Part shown: piece after piece, positions 1 to 5,355 of the stretch
Position numbering within the stretch: position 1 is the first letter of the stretch
Layout: each line of letters begins with the position of its first letter
Assembly (NCBI GenBank): GCA_021805955.1
Contig: JAJZDO010000084.1
Coordinates: 1-6,052, forward strand
Reading direction: 5' to 3'
Source: Acidobacteriota bacterium
GTDB taxonomy: Bacteria > Acidobacteriota > Terriglobia > Terriglobales > Acidobacteriaceae
DNA: 6,052 nucleotides
Program-made: the position numbers and the translations under genes
The notes under the pieces: generated by a model
The model's database searches: none
Told to the model about the DNA's origin: nothing
What the model saw: the letters and a program-made list of their open reading frames with translations, nothing else

Positions 1-40
1 CGCCCTGGCGACTGACATCCGGTCGGAATGACAAATGTAT

Positions 41-63
41 GCGGTGAATTCAAGACTCACCGC
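41..63 (-). terminator. Weak terminator-like hairpin after the HIT gene
   Basis: A perfect 7-bp inverted repeat (GCGGTGA at 41-47, TCACCGC at 57-63) with a 9-nt loop lies directly beyond the stop codon of the minus-strand HIT gene. Read on the minus strand it is followed by ATACATTTGTC, which is only loosely T-rich, so it would be a weak intrinsic terminator at best. A second inverted repeat, AAGACTC (52-58) with GAGTCTT (75-81), overlaps it and the stop codon; the two stems cannot form together. Nothing else is clear in positions 1-40. Confidence 0.35.
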
Positions 64-64
64 T

Positions 65-640
65 CTAGTCACGCGAGTCTTCCAGAAGCGCCACATGCAG
101 GCGATCCCAGGTAATTTCCAGGGGTTCGGGTAGAACGCGGGTTTCGCCAGTCACCGTCATAAAATTTGTGTCCCCAGACCACCGCGGCAGCATGTGCATA
201 TGGACGTGCCCGGTGACTCCAGCACCGGCAGCCTTGCCCAGGTTCATCCCAAGATTGATGCCCTCGGGGCGATAGATTCTTCTCAGGACGCGCTCCAATT
301 GCTGGGCCATCGACATCATCTCCTGCGCCTCGGCGGGATCCAATTTGCCGAGCTCGGCGGTATGGGCGTAGGGCAGGATCATGACATGGCCGGAGTTGTA
401 AGGAAAGGCATTCAGGCAGATGAAGCATCGCTTGCCACGCGCGACAATATTGGCGGCGCGATCGGCTTCCGCAGGCGGCAGACCGCCCGCAACGGCATGG
501 GCAGAGGCCTCCAGTAGATTGCAGAAGACGCAGCCCGTATCTCCGGGCCATGCTGCCAGCTCCGGCGGCACGCCCTGCCGAGTGGCCGAATCCACGGTGC
601 TGACATAACGATAGCGCCAGGGAGTCCACAAAATATCCAT
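65..640 (-). CDS. HIT-family nucleotide hydrolase/phosphorylase (Ap4A phosphorylase-like)
   Basis: This 191-residue protein belongs to the histidine-triad superfamily. The triad is plain at residues 145-151 (HVHMHML); in the family the middle histidine, here H147, attacks the alpha-phosphate of a nucleotide substrate. The flanking motifs LNAFPYNSGH (76-85), MNLGKAAGAGVTGH (132-145) and PRWSGDTNFM (152-161) resemble the branch of HIT proteins that includes the mycobacterial diadenosine-tetraphosphate phosphorylase Rv2613c, so a dinucleoside polyphosphate is a reasonable but unproven substrate. A CxxC pair (C37, C40) near the N-terminus could help bind zinc, as in several HIT relatives. No signal peptide is seen, so it is presumably cytosolic. 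The ATG start at 638-640 opens with MDILWTPWRYRYV, which fits the family N-terminus, although no clear Shine-Dalgarno precedes it. It lies 22 nt downstream of the oxidoreductase gene and is probably co-transcribed. Confidence 0.93.
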   Translation of the reverse strand: MDILWTPWRYRYVSTVDSATRQGVPPELAAWPGDTGCVFCNLLEASAHAVAGGLPPAEADRAANIVARGKRCFICLNAFPYNSGHVMILPYAHTAELGKLDPAEAQEMMSMAQQLERVLRRIYRPEGINLGMNLGKAAGAGVTGHVHMHMLPRWSGDTNFMTVTGETRVLPEPLEITWDRLHVALLEDSRD

Positions 641-662
641 ACCGGGAAGTATAGACGGCGCG

Positions 663-1673
663 TTAAACGTGAATCACGAGTTTGCCAATATGAGCGTCTC
701 CGGACTGCAGCAGGGAGATGAAAGCATCGGGGGCCTTTTCAATGCCATCGACGACTGTTTCCTGGTGCAGGACTTTTCCAGCGCGCAGCAGAGGAATCAT
801 TTCGTCCAGAAACGCAGGCATGCGGTGGAGATGGTCGGCGACCAGAAGGCCCTGCAGCCGCAGACGACGAATGATGACCTGGTGTAGATTTTTCGGCCCC
901 GGAGAGGGAGCGTTATAGCCGGCGATGGCCCCGCACATGACGATGCGGCCATGATTGCGCATGACGCCCAGCGCGGCTTCCAACTGCGGGCCGGCGGTGT
1001 TGTCAAAGTAGACGTGCAATCCATCCGGCGCGGCGATTTCCAATTGACGCAGCGGTTCCGATTCGCGGTAGTTGTAGGCATAGTCCACGTGCAACTGGTT
1101 TTTCAGAAAGGCGACCTTGGCGGCCGATCCAGCACTGGCAATCACCTGGCATCCATACAACTTGGCCAACTGACAGGCAACGCTGCCGACGGCGCCGGCG
1201 GCGGCGGAGATGAAAACAGTTTCCTTTTCTTTGATTCTGGCAACGTCGTTGAGACCAACCCAAGCGGTCAGGCCGGTCGCCCCGAGGACACCGAGGTAGG
1301 CGGAGGGAGGCGCCTGTGTGGCATCAATCTTCCGCAACTGCGACGCCTGGGAGACGAAGTAATCGCGCCATCCGCAAAAACTCAGCACCCAGGCGCTGGG
1401 CGGGAAACCGGAGTCTCGCGATTGCACCACCTGCCCGACGGCGGCCCCATCCAACGCCTTGCCGAGCGCGAACGGGAGGATATACGACTTACCTTCATTC
1501 ATGCGACCGCGCATGTAGGGGTCGATGGAAAAGAAAGAATTTCGGACGAGGACTTCTCCCGGCTGCAGCTCGGGCAGGTCGACGGTGGTGAGCGTGAAAT
1601 TTTCCTGTGACGGCTCCCCCTGCGGGCAAGAAGCGAAACGGATTTCTTTTGCCTGAAGATTGCTGTTCGGCAT
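663..1673 (-). CDS. Zinc-independent MDR family NAD(P)H-dependent oxidoreductase
   Basis: A 336-residue cytosolic enzyme of the medium-chain dehydrogenase/reductase superfamily, in the branch with leukotriene B4 12-hydroxydehydrogenase, curcumin reductase CurA and YncB. These reduce the carbon-carbon double bond of enones with NADPH. The N-terminal catalytic domain shows DPYMRGRM (51-58). It is followed by GVLGATGLTAW (118-128) and the Rossmann glycine motif AAAGAVGS (157-164), then FDNTAG (223-228) and MCGAIAGYN (246-254), all typical of this branch. The zinc ligands of true alcohol dehydrogenases are not seen, and length is normal for the family. I chose the ATG at 1671-1673 because GAAGGG lies 8 nt upstream of it; an in-frame GTG at 1680-1682 would add three residues but overlaps that ribosome binding site. 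The natural substrate cannot be told from sequence; pairing with the HIT gene may be only positional. Confidence 0.94.
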   Translation of the reverse strand: MPNSNLQAKEIRFASCPQGEPSQENFTLTTVDLPELQPGEVLVRNSFFSIDPYMRGRMNEGKSYILPFALGKALDGAAVGQVVQSRDSGFPPSAWVLSFCGWRDYFVSQASQLRKIDATQAPPSAYLGVLGATGLTAWVGLNDVARIKEKETVFISAAAGAVGSVACQLAKLYGCQVIASAGSAAKVAFLKNQLHVDYAYNYRESEPLRQLEIAAPDGLHVYFDNTAGPQLEAALGVMRNHGRIVMCGAIAGYNAPSPGPKNLHQVIIRRLRLQGLLVADHLHRMPAFLDEMIPLLRAGKVLHQETVVDGIEKAPDAFISLLQSGDAHIGKLVIHV

Positions 1674-1681
1674 GGATGGCA

Positions 1682-1687
1682 CCCTTC
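1682..1687 (-). promoter_or_regulatory. Ribosome binding site deciding the oxidoreductase start
   Basis: On the minus strand GAAGGG is separated by 8 nt from the ATG at 1673. Its last G is also the first base of the competing GTG codon (1682-1680), so the GTG would have no usable spacing. This favours the 336-residue product. Confidence 0.6.
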
Positions 1688-1744
1688 GACGCGATGATCG
1701 ATGCGCGGATCGGCTTCGCGCGATGAAATTTCTGCTACTACGGC

Positions 1745-1772
1745 ATTATCGGCTGTTCGCCGCAAACAGCAA
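1745..1772 (-). promoter_or_regulatory. Candidate promoter with dyad for oxidoreductase-HIT unit
   Basis: On the minus strand GATAAT (1750-1745) matches the sigma70 -10 box in five of six positions, and TTGCTG (1772-1767) is a weak -35 box 16 nt upstream. Transcription would start near 1738, giving a leader of about 65 nt. Between the two boxes lies a perfect dyad, GCTGTT-N7-AACAGC (1752-1770), placed where a repressor dimer could block polymerase. The promoter call is tentative because the -35 box is poor, and the dyad may be chance. Confidence 0.35.
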
Positions 1773-1773
1773 A

Positions 1774-2138
1774 CGCCGGGAAGAAAATTTCGTTTCCGGG
1801 TGTTTTTGCAGCGTTGGGTCGCAGGCTGCAGATTGAATCGGGAGATGAGAGCAAGAGCACAGATCCTGCGATGTGGCGAGTTGGAATGATGTGCAGCCGT
1901 TCTTTTGAAGGAACGGCTGCGTTAAGAGCGGCTTTCCACCTTGCGCCTTCTGGCTCTTGCTCAAGCGGGGCCGCTGCTCGTCTTTGCAGCGATGGACGCA
2001 CCGCAGCGTGAAAGCATGGTCGTGACCGGAAAATACCTCACGATCTTTTGCACGCTGGTGAATGAATCGTCTGTGATTCGCATCACGCAACAAGCGCAAT
2101 AGAATGGCAACGGATCGCTTGTCAGAGTGCGGTTCTCG
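1774..2138. other. Gene-poor intergenic region
   Basis: This part of the spacer between the divergent oxidoreductase and rpsA genes has short open frames on both strands, but none shows recognisable motifs, a good ribosome binding site or protein-like composition. It holds several inverted repeats: the element at 1849-1962 (listed separately), AGCG-GGGC-CGCT at 1964-1975, and GTGAT-TCGC-ATCAC at 2073-2086. No tRNA, tmRNA, SRP RNA or RNase P RNA signature was recognised. Confidence 0.6.
1849..1962. other. Possible folded element: long-range stem around a 10-bp hairpin
   Basis: GAGCAAGAGC (1849-1858) and GCTCTTGCTC (1953-1962) are perfect reverse complements of 10 bp separated by 94 nt. Three more pairs (AGA 1861-1863 with TCT 1949-1951) can stack inside after a small internal loop. 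In between lies a second perfect 10-bp hairpin, GCAGCCGTTC (1893-1902) and GAACGGCTGC (1911-1920), with an 8-nt loop. Together they could make a compact RNA or DNA structure of about 114 nt. Neither strand shows a clear promoter at its edge or a U-run after the stems, so expression is unproven and the strand is undetermined. It does not match any RNA family I recognise. Confidence 0.35.
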
Positions 2139-2168
2139 TTGACACTGTTTTCCACCGGTTGATATAGT
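2139..2168 (+). promoter_or_regulatory. Strong sigma70-type promoter for rpsA
   Basis: TTGACA (2139-2144) is a perfect -35 box, followed after 18 nt by TATAGT (2163-2168), a five-of-six -10 box. This is the best promoter match in the window and faces rpsA. The predicted start of transcription, about 7 nt downstream, falls near 2175, leaving a leader of roughly 315 nt before the chosen ATG. A strong promoter fits a highly expressed ribosomal protein. Confidence 0.75.
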
Positions 2169-2172
2169 TTTA

Positions 2173-2217
2173 ATTGGGAACGAAGCGGCCTAGGACTCAT
2201 GCGCTGCGTTTCCCAAT
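2173..2217 (+). promoter_or_regulatory. Stem-loop at the predicted 5' end of the rpsA leader
   Basis: ATTGGGAA (2173-2180) pairs perfectly with TTCCCAAT (2210-2217). After a single bulged T, CG (2181-2182) pairs with CG (2207-2208), and after an A/G mismatch AGCG (2184-2187) pairs with CGCT (2202-2205). This makes a stem of 14 pairs with a 14-nt loop beginning at or next to the predicted transcription start. A 5' stem of this kind can protect mRNA from decay or serve as a protein site; which applies here is inference. Confidence 0.5.
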
Positions 2218-2367
2218 CCAGGATCCTTTTCTTACTCGGCTCAAAATCTCGATCATGCCTGTTTTTCAGGTACCACCCAGGGAGTGGCTTTCAGACTTCC
2301 AGGTGGTGGCATCGACGACAGCGTTTCGAGGCAAATGGCAAGAGAGAGAAGCGCCCGGATTGCACGT

Positions 2368-2485
2368 CCGGCTGAGATGCCATAGTGACAGCCAGTCGCC
2401 GCGGCGACCGCAGCCGGCTTGAATGGACGATCCTCGGTTTGCCTAGAAGGAAGCCAGCGGTTGCCAGATACGGAGCGCCGGTCGC
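2368..2485 (+). promoter_or_regulatory. rpsA leader with competing pairings near the start codon
   Basis: A perfect 14-nt palindrome, GTCGCCGCGGCGAC (2395-2408), can fold as a 5-bp stem with a CGCG loop. It sits inside a second inverted repeat, CCGGCTG (2368-2374) with CAGCCGG (2411-2417). The right half of the palindrome plus two bases (GCGACCG, 2404-2410) is also a perfect 7-nt complement of CGGTCGC (2479-2485), which ends 5 nt before the rpsA ATG at 2491. The two folds are mutually exclusive, so the leader could in principle open or close the initiation region. S1 is known to repress its own translation in Escherichia coli; that this leader serves that role is inference. Confidence 0.4.
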
Positions 2486-2490
2486 GCCGT

Positions 2491-4569
2491 ATGAGTCCGG
2501 AGCCCCCTAGTCCTATGGTAGAAGTCCTCAATCCCGAACACACTGCGAGCAAAACCCTGAACACTACATTGGAAGCCAACGAAGTTACAACCCTCGAGGC
2601 GCAAGCCGAAGCGCCGGAAAACAACCACCATATTTCTGCTGTAGCAGAAACCCAACCAGCCGAGTCGAATTCCCCGGAGCTCGAGCCGACAAGCCACATC
2701 GCGGAATCCTCGCTCCTTGCCGAACCGCAGGCGCAAGCCCAGGCGGCGGAGGCGGAGGAGCCGAAAGCGGCAGCCCCGGAGATCGCTGAGACGCGCGATG
2801 TCGCTTCCCATGAGCATGAGGAGGAGATGGATTTCGGCGCGCTGCTGGAGTCGTTCGAAAACGAGCAGGCCGCGCAGGAAGCCGCGCAGGCCGTTGATGG
2901 CAATGTTGTGACCGGCACCGTGATCAAGCTAACCGACAAGCATGTCGTTGTCGATGTGGGTCTGAAATCCGAGGGCTTAATTCCGATCGAGCAGGTGCTG
3001 GACCATACTGGCCAGCCGAAATTGCAACCGGGCCAGACGATTGAAGTGGTCGTCGAGCATGAGGAACCCTCCGGGAGCTATCTGCTGAGCTACGACAAGG
3101 CATTGCGTCACCGCGTGTGGGACACGATTGAGAAAGCGGCGAACGACAAAACTCCTGTGAGCGGCTTGGTTGTGAGCCGTGTCAAGGGCGGTTTGACAGT
3201 GGATATTGGGATCAAGGCATTCCTGCCGGGCTCGCAAGTCGAAATTCGGCCGGTCCGCAATCTGGAATCCTATATCGGACAGACGATAGACGTCCGCGTT
3301 ATCAAGCTGAACAAGAAGCGCGGCAACGTTGTTGTCTCTCGCAAAGAGCTACTGGAGAACGAAGCCTCGCTGAAGCGCACGCTGACGCTGGACCACCTGG
3401 AAGAAGGAACCATCCTGACCGGGACAGTGAAGAACCTGACCGAGTACGGCGCGTTTGTCGACCTGGGCGGCATCGATGGACTGTTGCATGTGACCGACAT
3501 GTCTTGGGGACGTCTGACGCATCCTCGGGATCTGGTGAACGTGGGCGATGAGATCCAGGTGAAGGTACTGAAATTCGATCGCGAGAAGCAGCGCATTTCG
3601 CTCGGGTTCAAGCAACTGACTCCCGATCCGTGGCTGGACGTGGCGGAGCGCTACCCCATTGGCGCACGTGTCCGCGGCCGCATTTTGAGCGTGACCGACT
3701 ACGGTGCGTTTGTGGAATTGGAACAAGGCATTGAAGGTCTGGTCCACGTTTCCGAGATGACGTGGTCGAAGCGCATGAAGCATCCGACGAAGCTGGTGAA
3801 GCCGGGCGATGAGATTGAGACGATCATTCTGAACGTGAATCCGTCGGACCGCCGGATTTCACTCGGCATGAAGCAGTTGTTGGAAAATCCGTGGGAGCAT
3901 CTTTCCGAGCGTTACACGACAGGCAGCGTAGTCGAAGGCCGGGTGCGGAACCTGACGGAGTTTGGCGCGTTTATTGAAATTGAAGATGGCATTGACGGGC
4001 TTGTCCACGTTAGCAATATGAGTTGGACCAAACGCATCAAGCACCCATCTGAAGTGGTGAAGAAGGGCGACAAGGTGAAAGCCGTGGTGCTGGGAATTGA
4101 AGCCGAGCATCGCCGTCTATCGCTGGGCATCAAGCAGATGCAGCCGGATGTGTGGGAGTCCTTCTTTGCGCAGCATCAGGTGAACGATGTGGTGCATGGC
4201 AAGGTGCTGCGCATGGCACAATTTGGCGCGTTCGTCGAGTTGGCGGACGGAATAGAGGGTCTGTGCCACGTATCCGAAGCCACCGACCTGCACGGAGTTC
4301 CCGTAAAGCTGGACGTGGACCAGGAGCATGACTTCAAGATCATCAAAATGAACGCGGAAGAGAAGAAGATCGGCCTGAGTCTGCGCGCCGTTGGAGATGA
4401 AGCGACGCGGGCGGATGTGGAGCAGTACAAGGCACCGAAGGCGAAGGAACATGGACATGCGCACTCGCCTTCCGGCGGACAGCGGGACTCATCGTCTTCT
4501 TCGCAGTCCTCCTCGTCTACGACGCTGGGCGATCTGATCAACTGGAAGAAGCGCGAACGCGAAGAGTAA
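2491..4569 (+). CDS. rpsA: 30S ribosomal protein S1
   Basis: This encodes a 692-residue S1 protein, which binds mRNA on the small ribosomal subunit and helps initiate translation of poorly ribosome-bound messages. Six S1 (OB-fold) repeats can be read: about 137-204, 219-284, 304-375, 388-462, 475-548 and 562-632. Repeats 3 to 6 carry the signature YGAFV/FGAFV followed by (G)I(D/E)GL(L/V/C)HVS; repeats 1 and 2 are more divergent, as usual for the ribosome-binding end. Before repeat 1 lies an acidic, Glu/Ala/Gln/Pro-rich extension of about 136 residues, which the 557-residue E. coli protein lacks. The C-terminus has a His-rich patch (EHGHAH), a run with nine Ser in ten residues (667-676) and a charged end. 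The start is uncertain: ATG 2491 is preceded by GGAG at a long 15 nt, ATG 2515 by GGAG at 12 nt, and an in-frame TTG at 2461 has AAGGA at 9 nt. No frameshift is seen. Confidence 0.96.
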   Translation: MSPEPPSPMVEVLNPEHTASKTLNTTLEANEVTTLEAQAEAPENNHHISAVAETQPAESNSPELEPTSHIAESSLLAEPQAQAQAAEAEEPKAAAPEIAETRDVASHEHEEEMDFGALLESFENEQAAQEAAQAVDGNVVTGTVIKLTDKHVVVDVGLKSEGLIPIEQVLDHTGQPKLQPGQTIEVVVEHEEPSGSYLLSYDKALRHRVWDTIEKAANDKTPVSGLVVSRVKGGLTVDIGIKAFLPGSQVEIRPVRNLESYIGQTIDVRVIKLNKKRGNVVVSRKELLENEASLKRTLTLDHLEEGTILTGTVKNLTEYGAFVDLGGIDGLLHVTDMSWGRLTHPRDLVNVGDEIQVKVLKFDREKQRISLGFKQLTPDPWLDVAERYPIGARVRGRILSVTDYGAFVELEQGIEGLVHVSEMTWSKRMKHPTKLVKPGDEIETIILNVNPSDRRISLGMKQLLENPWEHLSERYTTGSVVEGRVRNLTEFGAFIEIEDGIDGLVHVSNMSWTKRIKHPSEVVKKGDKVKAVVLGIEAEHRRLSLGIKQMQPDVWESFFAQHQVNDVVHGKVLRMAQFGAFVELADGIEGLCHVSEATDLHGVPVKLDVDQEHDFKIIKMNAEEKKIGLSLRAVGDEATRADVEQYKAPKAKEHGHAHSPSGGQRDSSSSSQSSSSTTLGDLINWKKREREE

Positions 4570-4591
4570 GCGCAGCCAAATTGGACAACAA

Positions 4592-4630
4592 GAAACGCCG
4601 AATGCGAAGGCATTCGGCGTTTCCTGTTTG
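4592..4630. terminator. Bidirectional intrinsic terminator between convergent genes
   Basis: A perfect 14-bp stem (4592-4605 with 4610-4623) with a GAAG tetraloop starts 22 nt after the rpsA stop. On the plus strand it ends in CGTTTCCTGTTTG; on the minus strand the equivalent tail is CGTTTCTTGTTGTCC. Both are T-rich rather than pure T-tracts. Because the gene on the other side (ending at 4659) converges on it, it most likely stops transcription from both directions. Confidence 0.82.
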
Positions 4631-4658
4631 GATCCGGAAATTAGGCGGGCGAAAGAAT

Positions 4659-5051
4659 TTACTTGCCAGTGTCAATGCGGATGATGACGCGAAAGACATG
4701 TTTGTCGTCAAAGGAGCTGAGGATTTTGGCCTTGCTCTTTTTTCCATCCACCTGCGCCCACAGCTTGTAGTCGTCGTTCGGGGAAAGCTGCTCGAAACGG
4801 TACGCGCCATCTTCCTGAGTAATGTAACTTTCCACAGTCATGGTGCGCTGGTCGCTTAAATACACGATGGCACTGCGGATAGGTACATCCTTCTCATTCA
4901 CCACACGCCCCTGCACAGAGCGCAGCGTGGTCTGCGCAAATGCCGATTGTGCGTTGCCGGAAATACGCGTGAGGCAAGCGATGGAGATCAGAAAAATTGC
5001 AACCATCAGGACACGGCTTTCGTGGAAACGCCGCGATTCAATACTGTTCAT
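4659..5051 (-). CDS. Exported carboxypeptidase-regulatory-like domain protein
   Basis: A 130-residue protein with a signal-peptide-like N-terminus: arginines at 7, 8 and 13, a hydrophobic core at about 14-28, and a probable signal peptidase I site after AFA (37-39). The rest (about 45-126) reads as one transthyretin-like beta-sandwich of the carboxypeptidase regulatory type: SVQGRVVNEKDVPIRSAIVY (45-64), then QEDGAYRFEQLSPNDDYKLW (79-98). Such domains are structural or adhesive, carry no catalytic residues, and are very common as short exported proteins and in TonB receptors of acidobacteria. It follows the LysW-like gene by 15 nt and is probably on the same transcript. The ATG at 5051 has only a weak GGGTG upstream; a later ATG at 5006 has no better site and would remove most of the positively charged n-region. 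Its partner is not evident. Confidence 0.85.
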   Translation of the reverse strand: MNSIESRRFHESRVLMVAIFLISIACLTRISGNAQSAFAQTTLRSVQGRVVNEKDVPIRSAIVYLSDQRTMTVESYITQEDGAYRFEQLSPNDDYKLWAQVDGKKSKAKILSSFDDKHVFRVIIRIDTGK

Positions 5052-5066
5052 TAAATACGCACCCGT

Positions 5067-5261
5067 TTACTCTTCCTCTTCGTCATGAAAGACGATGGCA
5101 CTTTCGTCGTATCCGGCTTCTTCCACTTTACTCAATTCCACCGGATCCGTGTTGACGACTTCATATTCCGCACCGCACTCTTCGCAGAGAACGACTTCGC
5201 CTTCTTCGACTTCATCCTCTGCGAAGGTCAGGGTGTTTTCACATTCAGGGCAAACTTGCAT
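5067..5261 (-). CDS. LysW-like acidic zinc-ribbon protein
   Basis: A 64-residue, strongly acidic protein with two cysteine pairs, CPEC (4-7) and CEEC (26-29), that would hold one zinc ion. The order CPEC-x18-CEECGAEYEVVNTDPVEL closely follows LysW, the amino-group carrier protein of lysine (and in some archaea arginine) biosynthesis. LysW proteins end in EDWGE, whose last glutamate is joined to the amino acid being modified; this protein ends in HDEEEE, so it keeps a terminal Glu but lacks the Trp-Gly. It may therefore be a divergent carrier or a zinc ribbon with another job. No LysX, LysZ or other carrier-pathway genes are visible nearby. I chose ATG 5261 because AAGGAG lies 5 nt upstream; a TTG at 5285 would add eight residues of unrelated character. 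It is the first full-length gene of a two-gene unit with the exported protein. Confidence 0.85.
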   Translation of the reverse strand: MQVCPECENTLTFAEDEVEEGEVVLCEECGAEYEVVNTDPVELSKVEEAGYDESAIVFHDEEEE

Positions 5262-5266
5262 GACCG

Positions 5267-5272
5267 CTCCTT
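5267..5272 (-). promoter_or_regulatory. Ribosome binding site of the LysW-like gene
   Basis: AAGGAG on the minus strand, 5 nt before the ATG at 5261, is one of the two strongest Shine-Dalgarno sequences in the window, with the one before the mini-ORF. It places the start so that the protein opens MQVCPEC, as in LysW relatives, instead of at the TTG at 5285. Confidence 0.7.
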
Positions 5273-5281
5273 CAGCGTCGT

Positions 5282-5296
5282 TCAATGTTTGTTCAT
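5282..5296 (-). CDS. Possible four-codon leader ORF (M-N-K-H)
   Basis: On the minus strand, ATG at 5296-5294 is followed by AAC AAA CAT and a TGA stop at 5284-5282. It is preceded by GGAGG with 7-nt spacing, a near-ideal ribosome binding site, and lies 20 nt upstream of the LysW-like start in another frame. Its ribosome binding site lies partly in the 3' arm of the leader hairpin. It could be a minimal upstream ORF that tunes translation of the LysW-like gene, or a chance ATG. No protein product is expected to act on its own. Confidence 0.25.
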   Translation of the reverse strand: MNKH

Positions 5297-5298
5297 GA

Positions 5299-5320
5299 TT
5301 ACACCTCCGCGAAGGTGTAA
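5299..5320 (-). promoter_or_regulatory. 5' leader hairpin holding a Shine-Dalgarno sequence
   Basis: TTACACCT and AGGTGTAA form a perfect 8-bp stem with a 6-nt loop (TCGCGG on the minus strand). It begins at the predicted transcription start of the LysW-like transcript. The GGAGG before the mini-ORF lies across the loop and 3' arm, so folding would hide it from ribosomes. The repeat is also palindromic in DNA and could instead be a repressor site just downstream of the promoter. Confidence 0.5.
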
Positions 5321-5327
5321 CGAAGCT

Positions 5328-5355
5328 AGTTTAAGGAAATCGTAGCGTACGTCAA
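5328..5355 (-). promoter_or_regulatory. Promoter of the LysW-like gene unit
   Basis: On the minus strand TTGACG (5355-5350) is a five-of-six -35 box and TAAACT (5333-5328) a four-of-six -10 box, 16 nt apart. Transcription would begin near 5321, at the base of the leader hairpin, about 60 nt upstream of the LysW-like ATG. Confidence 0.5.

Noticed and set aside
1893..1920. Hairpin as an intrinsic terminator
   Set aside because: No T-tract follows on either strand and no gene ends nearby.
1746..2099. 117-codon open frame on the minus strand in the spacer
   Set aside because: No motif, no ribosome binding site and unpatterned composition; it also crosses the inverted-repeat element.
2174..2422. 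82-codon frame in the rpsA leader, possible leader peptide
   Set aside because: The TTG start sits at the predicted transcription start with no room for a ribosome site, and the internal ATG at 2255 lacks one.
1674..2490. tRNA, tmRNA, SRP or RNase P RNA in the long spacer
   Set aside because: No T-loop, acceptor stem or conserved motif of these families could be found by eye.
2253..2939. 228-codon open frame on the minus strand over the start of rpsA
   Set aside because: It is antisense to the acidic extension and first S1 repeat; its Ser/Ala-rich translation is what the complement of Glu/Ala-rich codons gives.
4974..4976. Lipoprotein cleavage at C26 of the exported protein
   Set aside because: The preceding residues (S-I-A) fit the lipobox poorly, and AFA at 37-39 is a better signal peptidase I site.
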